This document shows positions 16,440-23,352 of a stretch of 32,871 nucleotides of DNA, piece after piece; the stretch's first letter is position 1; every line of letters begins with the position of its first letter. Source of the stretch: Saprospirales bacterium. Lineage in GTDB: Bacteria > Bacteroidota > Bacteroidia > Chitinophagales > Saprospiraceae. Below the pieces are notes generated by a model, which saw only the letters and a program-made list of their open reading frames with translations, had not been told where the DNA came from and did not search any database. The stretch lies in the NCBI GenBank assembly GCA_007695145.1, contig REEI01000101.1, forward strand, positions 1 through 32,871. The letters run 5' to 3'. The translations under genes were made by a program, and so were the position numbers.

Positions 16440-18401
16440 CTACTTACCTGTTGAATAAGTCAATGGCACATTTGAGCCTCTTGGAGAAACCCTCACATAG
16501 CCTTGCATTTCCTGATGGAGTGCAGAACAAAAATCTGTACAGTAAAAGGGGAATATACCCACCCGGTCTGCAATCCATTTTAGGGTAAGTGTCTCACCGG
16601 GCATGATCAGTATCTCAGCATTATTTGCGCCCTTTATAGCAAATCCATGAGGGAGATCCCATTCCTGCTCGAGATTGGTTACATGCCAATAAACGGTATC
16701 TCCTACAAAGATGCCCTCAATATTGTCAGGTCTAAAGTGCGATCGAATTGAGGTCATATACACCCTCACAACATTATCACTCTCTCTTTCTACCCTTGCC
16801 TCCCCGGGACCTCTTGTCACGTAGGGGTGATTGTTATCCTCTATTCTGAAAAATCGAACTTGCCGGTCTTTAATCAAGTCTGCGGGGAAGGCCTCAGCAT
16901 AGTGGGGCTCTCCTATTGTTGGGAAGTCCAACAACAGTTCAAGTCTTCCATTAGAGATATCAAACAACTGAGCAGAGTGGCACAATTCAGGGCCGGTTGG
17001 CAAATAGCGATCTTTGGTAATCTTATTGTAGGCTACCAAATACTTGCCATGTGGGTCAGCAGTACAACCTCCTGGCACCATTAAGTGACCAACTGAGTAG
17101 TAAGTAGGCGCCCGGTCAATGACTTCAAGTGTTTTTAAATCCCACATCACCACCTCTGAGGAAACAAACATAGAGGTATACGCATTTCCCTTCCCATCAA
17201 ATTCGGTGTGCAAAGGCCCAAGGCCCGGCCTTTGAACTTCTCCGTAGAGTACGGACTCATAATTCAGAATAGGCAAACCATTGATATCTCCTTCAAAATC
17301 TTCATTTTCAATCGCCTCAATCATTTTTGAGAATGAAAAAACCGGTATCAATGCAGCCAGTTTTCCACTCCCGACTATGTACTCTCCATCGGGGCTTACA
17401 TCACATCCGTGGGGAGACTTTGGACAAGGAATGAAGTATACAATATCTTTTAACTCAGTAGGATCGAGCATTAGAACCCCCTCTTTGATGGTAGAAGTTG
17501 CGCTATGTGTATTTTTATCCTTTTTATTATGAGCATACTGGGCCGGGATTACAGTCCCTTTCCCATTTCTCGCGTGTTCCTCTGCCCGTCTCCAGTTGAT
17601 GGCCATAATGTAGTCCTTATCTCTTTGAGAAGCATTTACTTCTAATAGGGTATGAGCCATCTCGGTATTGTAGCAAGAAATAAAAAACCAATCTCGAGAT
17701 ACCTTTTTACCGCCACGTGCAAGGTCATAGTTAAATGGAGGCGCATCTATTTGGAAAGCAATATCCATTTCACCATCATCGGGATCGACTGAAATAAAAG
17801 TAATGGCTCCCCGGAAGTTTTCCTTATAAGTTGAGATAGGCACATCCACATCGGCAGCTTCACCAAAAGGCACACTAAATCTTGTACCGGCGACCACGTA
17901 TTCAGTATTTTCAGTAATGAATGGCGAAGAGTGATTACCCGCACTATTGGGAATTTCAAGAATTTCCACCGTCTTAAAGGTGGTAAGGTCAATTCTCGCG
18001 ACCCTCGGGGTATTGTTTGCGTTGGCAAAAGCCCACCGGGCATCGTGGACTCCATTGGTAGTAGAAATTGCAATATGATGCAAATCATCCCAGGGTATGA
18101 ATCCATGTGTAGTATTCAATAGCGGTTTGGTTTCCTCTGAAAAACCATATCCATTTTCAGGATGAACAGAAAAAACCGGGATGATTTTAAAGGTACGACC
18201 CGAAGGTAAACCTACCACACTGGCCTGTCCATTGAACCCTCCTGAGACAATATTGTAAAACTCATCGTGCTCACCAGGGGGTACATACACCCTACTGGCT
18301 GCATCTCCGGTAGCTGCAGCTCCAGGAGCCGGTGGACGACATGAAAAAAGTGCGATCATCATTAAGACCGCGGAACTGATAAAAATTACTGACTTTGTCA
18401 T
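16440..18401 (-). CDS. nosZ: Nitrous oxide reductase, clade II (Sec-type), lipoprotein-like
   Basis: NosZ reduces N2O to N2. The 653-residue protein has a Sec signal without the twin arginine of clade I enzymes; it ends in LFSC (Cys 21), so it is probably lipid-anchored, though Phe at -2 is not canonical. Residues about 45-540 form the seven-bladed propeller with candidate CuZ histidines HH108-109, H331 (KSPHGCDVSPDG), H398 (GPLHTEF), H439 (SVGHLMVPGG) and H500 (GEPHYAEA). The cupredoxin domain from about 545 carries the CuA site: H585 (LPHGFA), C621, C625, H629 and M632 in CTDFCSALHQEMQG. Cytochrome c is encoded 62 bases upstream, and the NosB-like gene follows after strong hairpins. Intact and of usual length. 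Confidence 0.97.
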   Translation of the reverse strand: MTKSVIFISSAVLMMIALFSCRPPAPGAAATGDAASRVYVPPGEHDEFYNIVSGGFNGQASVVGLPSGRTFKIIPVFSVHPENGYGFSEETKPLLNTTHGFIPWDDLHHIAISTTNGVHDARWAFANANNTPRVARIDLTTFKTVEILEIPNSAGNHSSPFITENTEYVVAGTRFSVPFGEAADVDVPISTYKENFRGAITFISVDPDDGEMDIAFQIDAPPFNYDLARGGKKVSRDWFFISCYNTEMAHTLLEVNASQRDKDYIMAINWRRAEEHARNGKGTVIPAQYAHNKKDKNTHSATSTIKEGVLMLDPTELKDIVYFIPCPKSPHGCDVSPDGEYIVGSGKLAALIPVFSFSKMIEAIENEDFEGDINGLPILNYESVLYGEVQRPGLGPLHTEFDGKGNAYTSMFVSSEVVMWDLKTLEVIDRAPTYYSVGHLMVPGGCTADPHGKYLVAYNKITKDRYLPTGPELCHSAQLFDISNGRLELLLDFPTIGEPHYAEAFPADLIKDRQVRFFRIEDNNHPYVTRGPGEARVERESDNVVRVYMTSIRSHFRPDNIEGIFVGDTVYWHVTNLEQEWDLPHGFAIKGANNAEILIMPGETLTLKWIADRVGIFPFYCTDFCSALHQEMQGYVRVSPRGSNVPLTYSTGK

Positions 18402-18434
18402 TTTAAAAAATTTTACAGGTTTATAAATTTTTCG

Positions 18435-18448
18435 GGTATAGAAATACC
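18435..18448. promoter_or_regulatory. Short inverted repeat upstream of nosZ
   Basis: GGTAT-AGAA-ATACC, a 5-4-5 inverted repeat in the 62-base gap between the cytochrome c stop and the nosZ start. The geometry resembles CRP/FNR-type operators, but the half-site is not the FNR one. No TAnnTTTG box was found in the gap. Offered as a candidate only. Confidence 0.2.
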
Positions 18449-18463
18449 GATATTGTTTTTTGC

Positions 18464-18967
18464 CTACAAGACTCCTCTATCGCGCTTTCCAGCATGTTCT
18501 TCGTCATTGAATCTCAAAAATTCCAAAATATCCCTTGCTTCATCAATTGAAATATTCTGGTTCGGCATACGCACAAGGCACTCTTCCAGCATGGCACGGG
18601 CAACCGGATCTTCGTCTAGCATGACATCTACATTGGTGATCATATTCATGATCCACTCCGGACTTCGTCTATTGGTGACATTTAAGTAGCCGGGACCAAC
18701 CAGGCGTTCTTCAGTTTCATATTTGTGGCAAGCTGCACATTTCACATCACTGATCTGCTTGCCCCTTCTGATCATACTTTGATCGAGGGGATCAGTAAGC
18801 TCAACTTTGGTCACTTCACCAACTCCTCTAGGGTCAGGTTTTTGTTCAACCTTGGAAGCCGTCTGGCGTTCTGCAGTCGTTTTTCGCTCAGTTTGCTGGG
18901 TTTCGCCTCCACAAGACACCATCAAGGCGAGCATCGAAAGGCTAAATAAAATTGCTATCCATTTCAT
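18464..18967 (-). CDS. Mono-heme cytochrome c lipoprotein, likely NosZ electron donor
   Basis: A 167-residue lipoprotein: signal peptide ending in LMVSC (Cys 19), a polar Gln/Lys/Thr-rich linker to about residue 60, then one class I cytochrome c domain with heme-binding CAACH at 77-81 and probable axial methionine M134 in VRMPNQNIS. It probably shuttles electrons at the outer face of a membrane. Its start codon overlaps the stop of the preceding oxidase-like gene (ATGA), so the two are translationally coupled, and nosZ follows 62 bases later. The position argues that it passes electrons from the oxidase-like membrane protein to NosZ; this is inference from context. A similar role is known for NosC-type cytochromes in other clade II systems. 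Confidence 0.9.
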   Translation of the reverse strand: MKWIAILFSLSMLALMVSCGGETQQTERKTTAERQTASKVEQKPDPRGVGEVTKVELTDPLDQSMIRRGKQISDVKCAACHKYETEERLVGPGYLNVTNRRSPEWIMNMITNVDVMLDEDPVARAMLEECLVRMPNQNISIDEARDILEFLRFNDEEHAGKRDRGVL

Positions 18968-20274
18968 AATACTGTTAGTTTATTTGTTGAATAATGATTG
19001 GTTGATTGATTGTTTTTTGATCTCACCCATTGTCCCGTAAATGCCAGAATAGAGCCGATAAGAAAGAGAAGAGATGCATAGAAAAGCTGGGTGTAAAATC
19101 CTGAGATAAAACCCAAACCGGCCCAAAGCATAGTCCCCTGACCAAACAACATGAATTCTGTAAGCAGGAAAGCCAGTGCGAATACAAGCCAGCCCGAGGT
19201 AGAAATAAAGTTTATCTTGAATACTCTTTCTGAGAGCAGTATGCCAGCCAAAGTTAGGGTGAAGGTCCCCAACATGATGAGGTGTACAAAGGCTATCACA
19301 TACATTCTCAAGGTGTAGCTGATCTCTGCCACCTCAGGTAAAACCACAAGAGTTTGAATCAAAATTCGAACTACAAGAGTCAGCAATCCGATTCTTAGCA
19401 AAAGAGTTACTGCTCTGTTAGAGGCTGAAAATTCATTGAAGAAAATCCTCATGAGGGGTTTGAGCAAATAGTAAAAAGCAACAGCCTGAATGACCACACC
19501 TGCAGCATTGATATAGAATAGTGCAGATGCCGGAGATGACCAATTAACACTTAGCGCATAAGTGAGAATCAACGAAACCTGAATGGCTTCAAAGGTTCCT
19601 TTTGGCAGTTTGATTTTGAATCCATTGCAATTGGAGAGAACTATCAATCCTGCGATAATTACATATGAAAACCACCCCACCAGCTGGTAGTGCAAATACC
19701 ACTGTATACTCATGAAATAAAGCGGGTGAAGGCCGCCCAATAAAGCGCTTACAGGAGCAACCGACCAAAGCCCTATGGTGGATACCAACATCCAGATCAC
19801 GGACCATCGGGCAAACCTTTTTCCCTCAGCACTCCTGTCTGATTTCTTTAGATCCCTTAGAAAAATGATTGCAAACCAGTAAGCAACCAATACGTGCAGA
19901 GTACTGAAAATGATACTCCACATTCCATAGCCCTCGAGGGGAAATGAAACAATCATCCCAATTACAGCGATTGCGTTTAAAAAAAGCATCCATTGATACT
20001 GGCCAAGGCTGCGAGTAGTCTTTACAAAAAAGTGAATCAACATACCGGAAGCTGCCATAAATGCCCACCCAAGCATAGCAGCATGAGAATGGCCATGCTT
20101 GATATTATTAAAGCTTAGACCAGGTACTTCTCCAATAAAATAATACCGCAATGCAAGACCCATAAAGGACACTATTACCAGAAATCCCATAGCCCAGGCC
20201 ATCCAGTTCTGAACCAGCTTGTCAGTTGGCCTCTCCTGAGCGGTGTGCAGTGATATGTTTGATCTTGCTGTCAT
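18964..20274 (-). CDS. Heme-copper-oxidase subunit I-like membrane protein lacking the CuB site
   Basis: A 436-residue protein with about twelve transmembrane segments. Similarity to subunit I of the NorB/CcoN branch is suggested by three places: NNIKHGHSHAAMLGW (57-70) in helix 2, where the low-spin-heme histidine sits; WYLHYQLVGW (192-201) in helix 6; and YVIAFVHLIMLGTFTL (325-340) in helix 10. In oxidases helix 10 reads A-H-V-H; here the first His (high-spin-heme ligand) is Phe 330's neighbour, the motif being A-F-V-H331. No HH pair for CuB is present. The protein could thus bind a low-spin heme but not form a binuclear centre. It is 14 bases after ric and overlaps the cytochrome c gene by 4. 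Automated pipelines would probably name it cbb3-type oxidase subunit I; I infer an electron-transfer or sensing role. Confidence 0.75.
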   Translation of the reverse strand: MTARSNISLHTAQERPTDKLVQNWMAWAMGFLVIVSFMGLALRYYFIGEVPGLSFNNIKHGHSHAAMLGWAFMAASGMLIHFFVKTTRSLGQYQWMLFLNAIAVIGMIVSFPLEGYGMWSIIFSTLHVLVAYWFAIIFLRDLKKSDRSAEGKRFARWSVIWMLVSTIGLWSVAPVSALLGGLHPLYFMSIQWYLHYQLVGWFSYVIIAGLIVLSNCNGFKIKLPKGTFEAIQVSLILTYALSVNWSSPASALFYINAAGVVIQAVAFYYLLKPLMRIFFNEFSASNRAVTLLLRIGLLTLVVRILIQTLVVLPEVAEISYTLRMYVIAFVHLIMLGTFTLTLAGILLSERVFKINFISTSGWLVFALAFLLTEFMLFGQGTMLWAGLGFISGFYTQLFYASLLFLIGSILAFTGQWVRSKNNQSTNHYSTNKLTVL

Positions 20275-20288
20275 TTATATCTGTTTAA

Positions 20289-21020
20289 TCAGTGAGGTCG
20301 TAATGCAAATTCTTCAAATGCTTTTCTCGCTTCCGGAAATATGATATTGTTCTCCAAATGAATATGCAGTCTCAAGTTCTGACCAAACTCATCCAGCATC
20401 GCATAGGCTACTTTAAAAGTTCTGGATGAATGGTTGTGCGTACTGAAGTTTCGACTCAGTCTCCGAATTTTATCAAAGCTGTCCATTTGCGTCCTATGGT
20501 TATCCTCCAGTTCACAAATCGGAATGTCCACATGACTGAAATACGGCATACTCAAGGGATAACCCCTATCCATAGCGCCATACATGGCTTTGAGATATGG
20601 GAAAAGAATCATCTCTTCCTTTTCCATGTGCTTGAAAAGGTGATCGCAAAGCTGGAAAAACAACTCTCGCACCTCGGGTAATTCCGGGTGTTTATCGCCT
20701 TCTGTCCTTAGGAGTTTTTCTAAATAAGCCCTCAGCGGTATGACCGAATTTCTCACATATTCATGGTGGACATCAACTACATGTTGAATCAATTTTGTCG
20801 GACCAAAGGACTTGTAATCAATGTAAGGCTCAAATTCTGAAACCTTCAGCAATTCGACCCAAATTTCAGCAGGGTTTAAACCTCGCTCTTTGCATGCCTC
20901 CTCTAGAGTGACAGTTCCCCCGCAGGAATAGTCGATTTCATAACCACCCAAAACGTCCGCTCTTCTGTAATCATCGGCAACCAATTCCCCCACACTGATA
21001 TCAAAATTTTGGTTTTTCAT
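20289..21020 (-). CDS. ric: Iron-sulfur cluster repair di-iron protein (Ric/YtfE/ScdA family)
   Basis: A 243-residue cytoplasmic protein. Residues about 8-65 are the DUF542 (ScdA N-terminal) domain with DYSCGG at 30-35, and about 75-235 the hemerythrin-like domain. Probable iron ligands are H80/H85 (HVVDVHHEYV), H131 and E135 (KHMEKEEMILFP), H175 (DNHRTQM), H219/H221 and E223 (RLHIHLENNIIFPE). Ric proteins protect or repair Fe-S clusters after nitrosative stress and some reduce NO to N2O. The DUF542 motif has one cysteine where many relatives have CC, as in YCCGG. The gene lies 46 bases after the Rrf2 gene with a palindrome between, and 14 bases before the oxidase-like gene, which fits an NO-responsive module feeding N2O reduction. 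Confidence 0.93.
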   Translation of the reverse strand: MKNQNFDISVGELVADDYRRADVLGGYEIDYSCGGTVTLEEACKERGLNPAEIWVELLKVSEFEPYIDYKSFGPTKLIQHVVDVHHEYVRNSVIPLRAYLEKLLRTEGDKHPELPEVRELFFQLCDHLFKHMEKEEMILFPYLKAMYGAMDRGYPLSMPYFSHVDIPICELEDNHRTQMDSFDKIRRLSRNFSTHNHSSRTFKVAYAMLDEFGQNLRLHIHLENNIIFPEARKAFEEFALRPH

Positions 21021-21038
21021 ATTTAATATTTTCGGGTC

Positions 21039-21063
21039 TTTTTATCCTTTTTCAGGATAAAAA
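21039..21063 (-). promoter_or_regulatory. Perfect palindrome between the Rrf2 gene and ric
   Basis: TTTTTATCCT, five bases, AGGATAAAAA: a 10-bp inverted repeat with no mismatch in the 46-base gap before the ric start. Its half-site TTTATCC also occurs twice upstream of the Rrf2 gene. It could be an operator of the Rrf2 protein, or an A/T-rich transcription attenuator; the stem is not followed by a T-run. Confidence 0.45.
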
Positions 21064-21066
21064 AAA

Positions 21067-21504
21067 CTATTTCAAACTGGTCAGGAAGGACTGTCCTTCA
21101 TCTACGGTCCCGGCGGCCTCTTTAATGGAAGTGGTGAGCAAAACGCCCGTTAAATGATCTCTAATGGCTTTAAACTTATTGTGAACCGGGCAGGGATGTA
21201 CATCAGAGCATTTTTTAAACCCCAGTGCACAGCCGTGAAAAAGCGAATCTCCATCCATGATTTCTACAATTTTGTACAAGCTTATTTCATCCGCATCTCC
21301 ATTCAACTCAAACCCCCCTTTCGGACCCTTGACTGAAATCAGTAATTTCTTTCTGGCCAATTCCTGCAGTATTTTCGCTGTAAAAGCTTCTGGACTTCCA
21401 ATGGCCTCCGCTATTTCCGGCAATCTTGCCCTTTGATTTTGCTCGGACCTGGTTGCCAGATAAATCACCGCCTTAATTGAATACTCACATGCCTTTGAAA
21501 ACAT
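21067..21504 (-). CDS. Rrf2-family regulator with NsrR-like cysteine ligands
   Basis: A winged-helix regulator, 145 residues when started at 21504 (MFSKACEYSIKAVIYLA, the conserved Rrf2 opening). The frame opens earlier at a GTG (21522), but the -7 promoter box at 21525-21532 would put transcription start inside that extension. Recognition-helix region: LPEIAEAIGSPEAFTAKILQ, then the wing with SVKGPKGGFEL. Three cysteines, C92, C99 and C105 (HGCALGFKKCSDVHPCPVH), have the spacing of Fe-S ligands in NsrR and IscR, so the protein can probably hold a cluster and sense NO or redox state. It is the first gene of the nos island and probably controls it and itself. NsrR, rather than IscR, is suggested by its neighbour ric; this is inference. 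Confidence 0.9.
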   Translation of the reverse strand: MFSKACEYSIKAVIYLATRSEQNQRARLPEIAEAIGSPEAFTAKILQELARKKLLISVKGPKGGFELNGDADEISLYKIVEIMDGDSLFHGCALGFKKCSDVHPCPVHNKFKAIRDHLTGVLLTTSIKEAAGTVDEGQSFLTSLK

Positions 21505-21524
21505 AATTATCATGATTGACACTG

Positions 21525-21532
21525 CAAATATA
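21525..21532 (-). promoter_or_regulatory. Candidate -7 promoter element for the Rrf2 gene and the nos island
   Basis: TATATTTG on the minus strand, an exact TAnnTTTG match, with TTG at 21555-21557 upstream (22-base spacer), a plausible -33/-7 pair. Transcription would start about 15 bases before the ATG at 21504, which is why that start was chosen. Confidence 0.55.
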
Positions 21533-21551
21533 ATATAAAAACCATAAAAAA

Positions 21552-21589
21552 GGACAATTTTATCCGAATTAAGTCCATTTTATTTATCC
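21552..21589 (-). promoter_or_regulatory. Candidate operator region upstream of the Rrf2 gene
   Basis: Two direct copies of TTTATCC (plus strand 21559-21565 and 21583-21589, 24 bases apart) and an imperfect dyad with arms GGAC (21552) and GTCC (21573-21576). The same TTTATCC half-site forms the palindrome before ric. The region overlaps and lies just upstream of the proposed -33 box, compatible with repression or activation. Confidence 0.35.
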
Positions 21590-22280
21590 ATGGGTTACAT
21601 TTGTATCAAAAAAGCATTTATTATACTGTTATTCAGCTGCTTATCAATTGTCACAAAAATGTAAATTTTATGATACAATATCTCTTATGGAGTATTTTTG
21701 TCCAACAGTTCACTCTAAGAACAAAAAAAGTCGTTGAAATCTAGGATTTCCAGGGATTGGATATTAACTTCATCTGACCTTTACAGAAATAAATCCCAAT
21801 CAGATATTTTCTTTCACCATTTTAAATAACTGAAGCTTTTCACGATACAATAGCTATACCTGTTGTTTATGTAGCAATATATGGCTTGATTCGATTTTGT
21901 TCCTTGTGCATCAAAGACCAATGCCGATTTTCCACTACTCGTAAAACTAAACCTTATTGGTATTGGTAGTAATCTCGCGTTCTCCCTTACTTTATGTCTT
22001 GATGCTTCGAAGGGATCAGCACAAGTTCAAAAAGGAACAAAAATCAAGGCTGTCCAGTATTTGGCCAATTCCTTAAAGGCCGGACAAAAAGGTGGAGAAC
22101 TGCGAACCGATATGCTAATTGGATGTACTCTGCTGCCGAAAATTTCAAGGAATGTATCCTTAAGCTAGCTTAATGGATTCGATAAACTGGCTCGTCAGTC
22201 GTATTAAATCTCATTCATAAAAAAATGCGAAACTCAACTAATTAAACAACCTCAATTGCTGGATTACATTTTAGAGAATT
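21590..22280. other. Gene-poor spacer between the nos island and the S24 repressor
   Basis: About 700 A+T-rich bases between divergent genes. I see no RNA gene, insertion sequence or intact gene. From about 21950 to 22165 the base composition looks more coding-like and short open stretches occur in two rightward frames, one ending NWMYSAAENFKECILKLA and a stop; this may be debris of an old gene, but no family was recognised. Confidence 0.4.
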
Positions 22281-22305
22281 TTGTCTCGCACTGCTTTAAA
22301 TGTTC

Positions 22306-22325
22306 AGTTTTTAAACTTAATTTTG
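22306..22325 (+). promoter_or_regulatory. Promoter and possible operator of the S24 repressor gene
   Basis: TAATTTTG at 22318-22325 matches the -7 consensus TAnnTTTG and would start transcription about 20 bases before the ATG at 22350. Directly upstream is AGTTT-TT-AAACT (22306-22317), a small dyad that could be the repressor's own operator. No clear -33 element. Confidence 0.4.
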
Positions 22326-22349
22326 CTGTTGTTTTACACATTGAATGTT

Positions 22350-23108
22350 ATGGAAAACAAGATCGGTAAAAACATTGCTTTTTTGCGAAAAAAAAGAGGA
22401 TGGACCCAGCAGGATCTATCGGAGAAACTCCATATCCCAAGGCCCACACTCGGGGGATATGAAAGGGCCTATTCCGAACCGGGGATTGAAGGCATATTAA
22501 AATTAGCGAGGATATTTAATGTATCTGTTGAAGATTTAATCGCCCGTAGGTTGTGGGAAGGAGAGACCAGGGTGGAGGATATGGGAGAGCTTAAAGTACT
22601 CGCCATCAGTGTAAATGAGGAGAATAAATCAAATATTGAACTTGTGGAGGCCAAAGCCGAGGCGGGCTATACGGAGAGTTTTGACGATCCTTCCTATATC
22701 AAACAACTACCAAGGATTTTTTTGCCAACACTTCAAGAGGGAACTTACCGGGCCTTTGAGATTAGGGGCGACTCCATGTTGCCCATGAATGAATCGGACA
22801 TAGTGGTCTGCTCATTTGTGGAGCGGATTAAGGACGTAAAAGACGGAAACACCTACGTACTGGTAACAAAAGAGGAAGGGGTTGTCTATAAGCGTCTCAA
22901 GAAAAATGAACGGTCAAAGAAAATGGTATTGATTTCCGATAACGACCTTTACGCACCCTATGAATTGCCCTACAGCGCAATAGCAGAGCTTTGGAAGTAC
23001 GAATCTCACATATCCTTTACTGAGCCCGGTTCGGCTGCAAGGGCCTGGATGGATTCGAGACTGGAATCAATGGCGAGGGATATCAAACACATCAAAAGTA
23101 AGGTATAG
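22350..23108 (+). CDS. XRE-family/S24 (LexA-like) transcriptional regulator
   Basis: A 252-residue repressor. Residues about 1-65 hold an XRE helix-turn-helix (NIAFLRKKRGWTQQDLSEKL, recognition helix around IPRPTLGGYERA). Residues about 98-222 form a LexA/CI-type S24 peptidase: an AEAGY cleavage-type site near 105, the nucleophile Ser142 in RGDSMLPM and Lys181 in GVVYKRL, so self-cleavage is chemically possible. The first in-frame start (TTG at 22281) would add 23 hydrophobic residues; ATG at 22350 fits the family and the promoter. It stands alone, with no phage or repair gene beside it in the window. Possible roles are a stress or SOS-like switch, or a remnant prophage repressor; the sequence does not decide. 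Confidence 0.9.
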   Translation: MENKIGKNIAFLRKKRGWTQQDLSEKLHIPRPTLGGYERAYSEPGIEGILKLARIFNVSVEDLIARRLWEGETRVEDMGELKVLAISVNEENKSNIELVEAKAEAGYTESFDDPSYIKQLPRIFLPTLQEGTYRAFEIRGDSMLPMNESDIVVCSFVERIKDVKDGNTYVLVTKEEGVVYKRLKKNERSKKMVLISDNDLYAPYELPYSAIAELWKYESHISFTEPGSAARAWMDSRLESMARDIKHIKSKV

Positions 23109-23160
23109 CACACTTATTCTCATTGCGCCATTCAACAGCAGACGAGAATTTAACCTTTAC

Positions 23161-23176
23161 AATGATTTTTATCATT
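23161..23176. promoter_or_regulatory. Perfect dyad AATGAT-TTTT-ATCATT
   Basis: A 6-4-6 inverted repeat in the 244-base gap between the S24 gene and the large secreted-protein gene. Its geometry and core (TGAT-N4-ATCA) are those of FNR/CRP-family sites, whose best FNR form is TTGAT-N4-ATCAA. It may regulate the downstream gene, or be bound by the S24 protein. No -7 box was found in the gap, so its relation to a promoter is open. Confidence 0.3.
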
Positions 23177-23352
23177 TAATACCTATTTTTTGGATCACCC
23201 TTCCAAGTAATAATTTGGGCAGGTCATTCAACTTCAATGGGTTGCTGGAGTTTGTTTTTCCTAAAATTTAACATCTATTCTATTTTCTCGAGGCAACCAA
23301 TGGTGAAAGTCCTGCATATATCCTATGAAAGCAATCACCAAAACATTTGATC

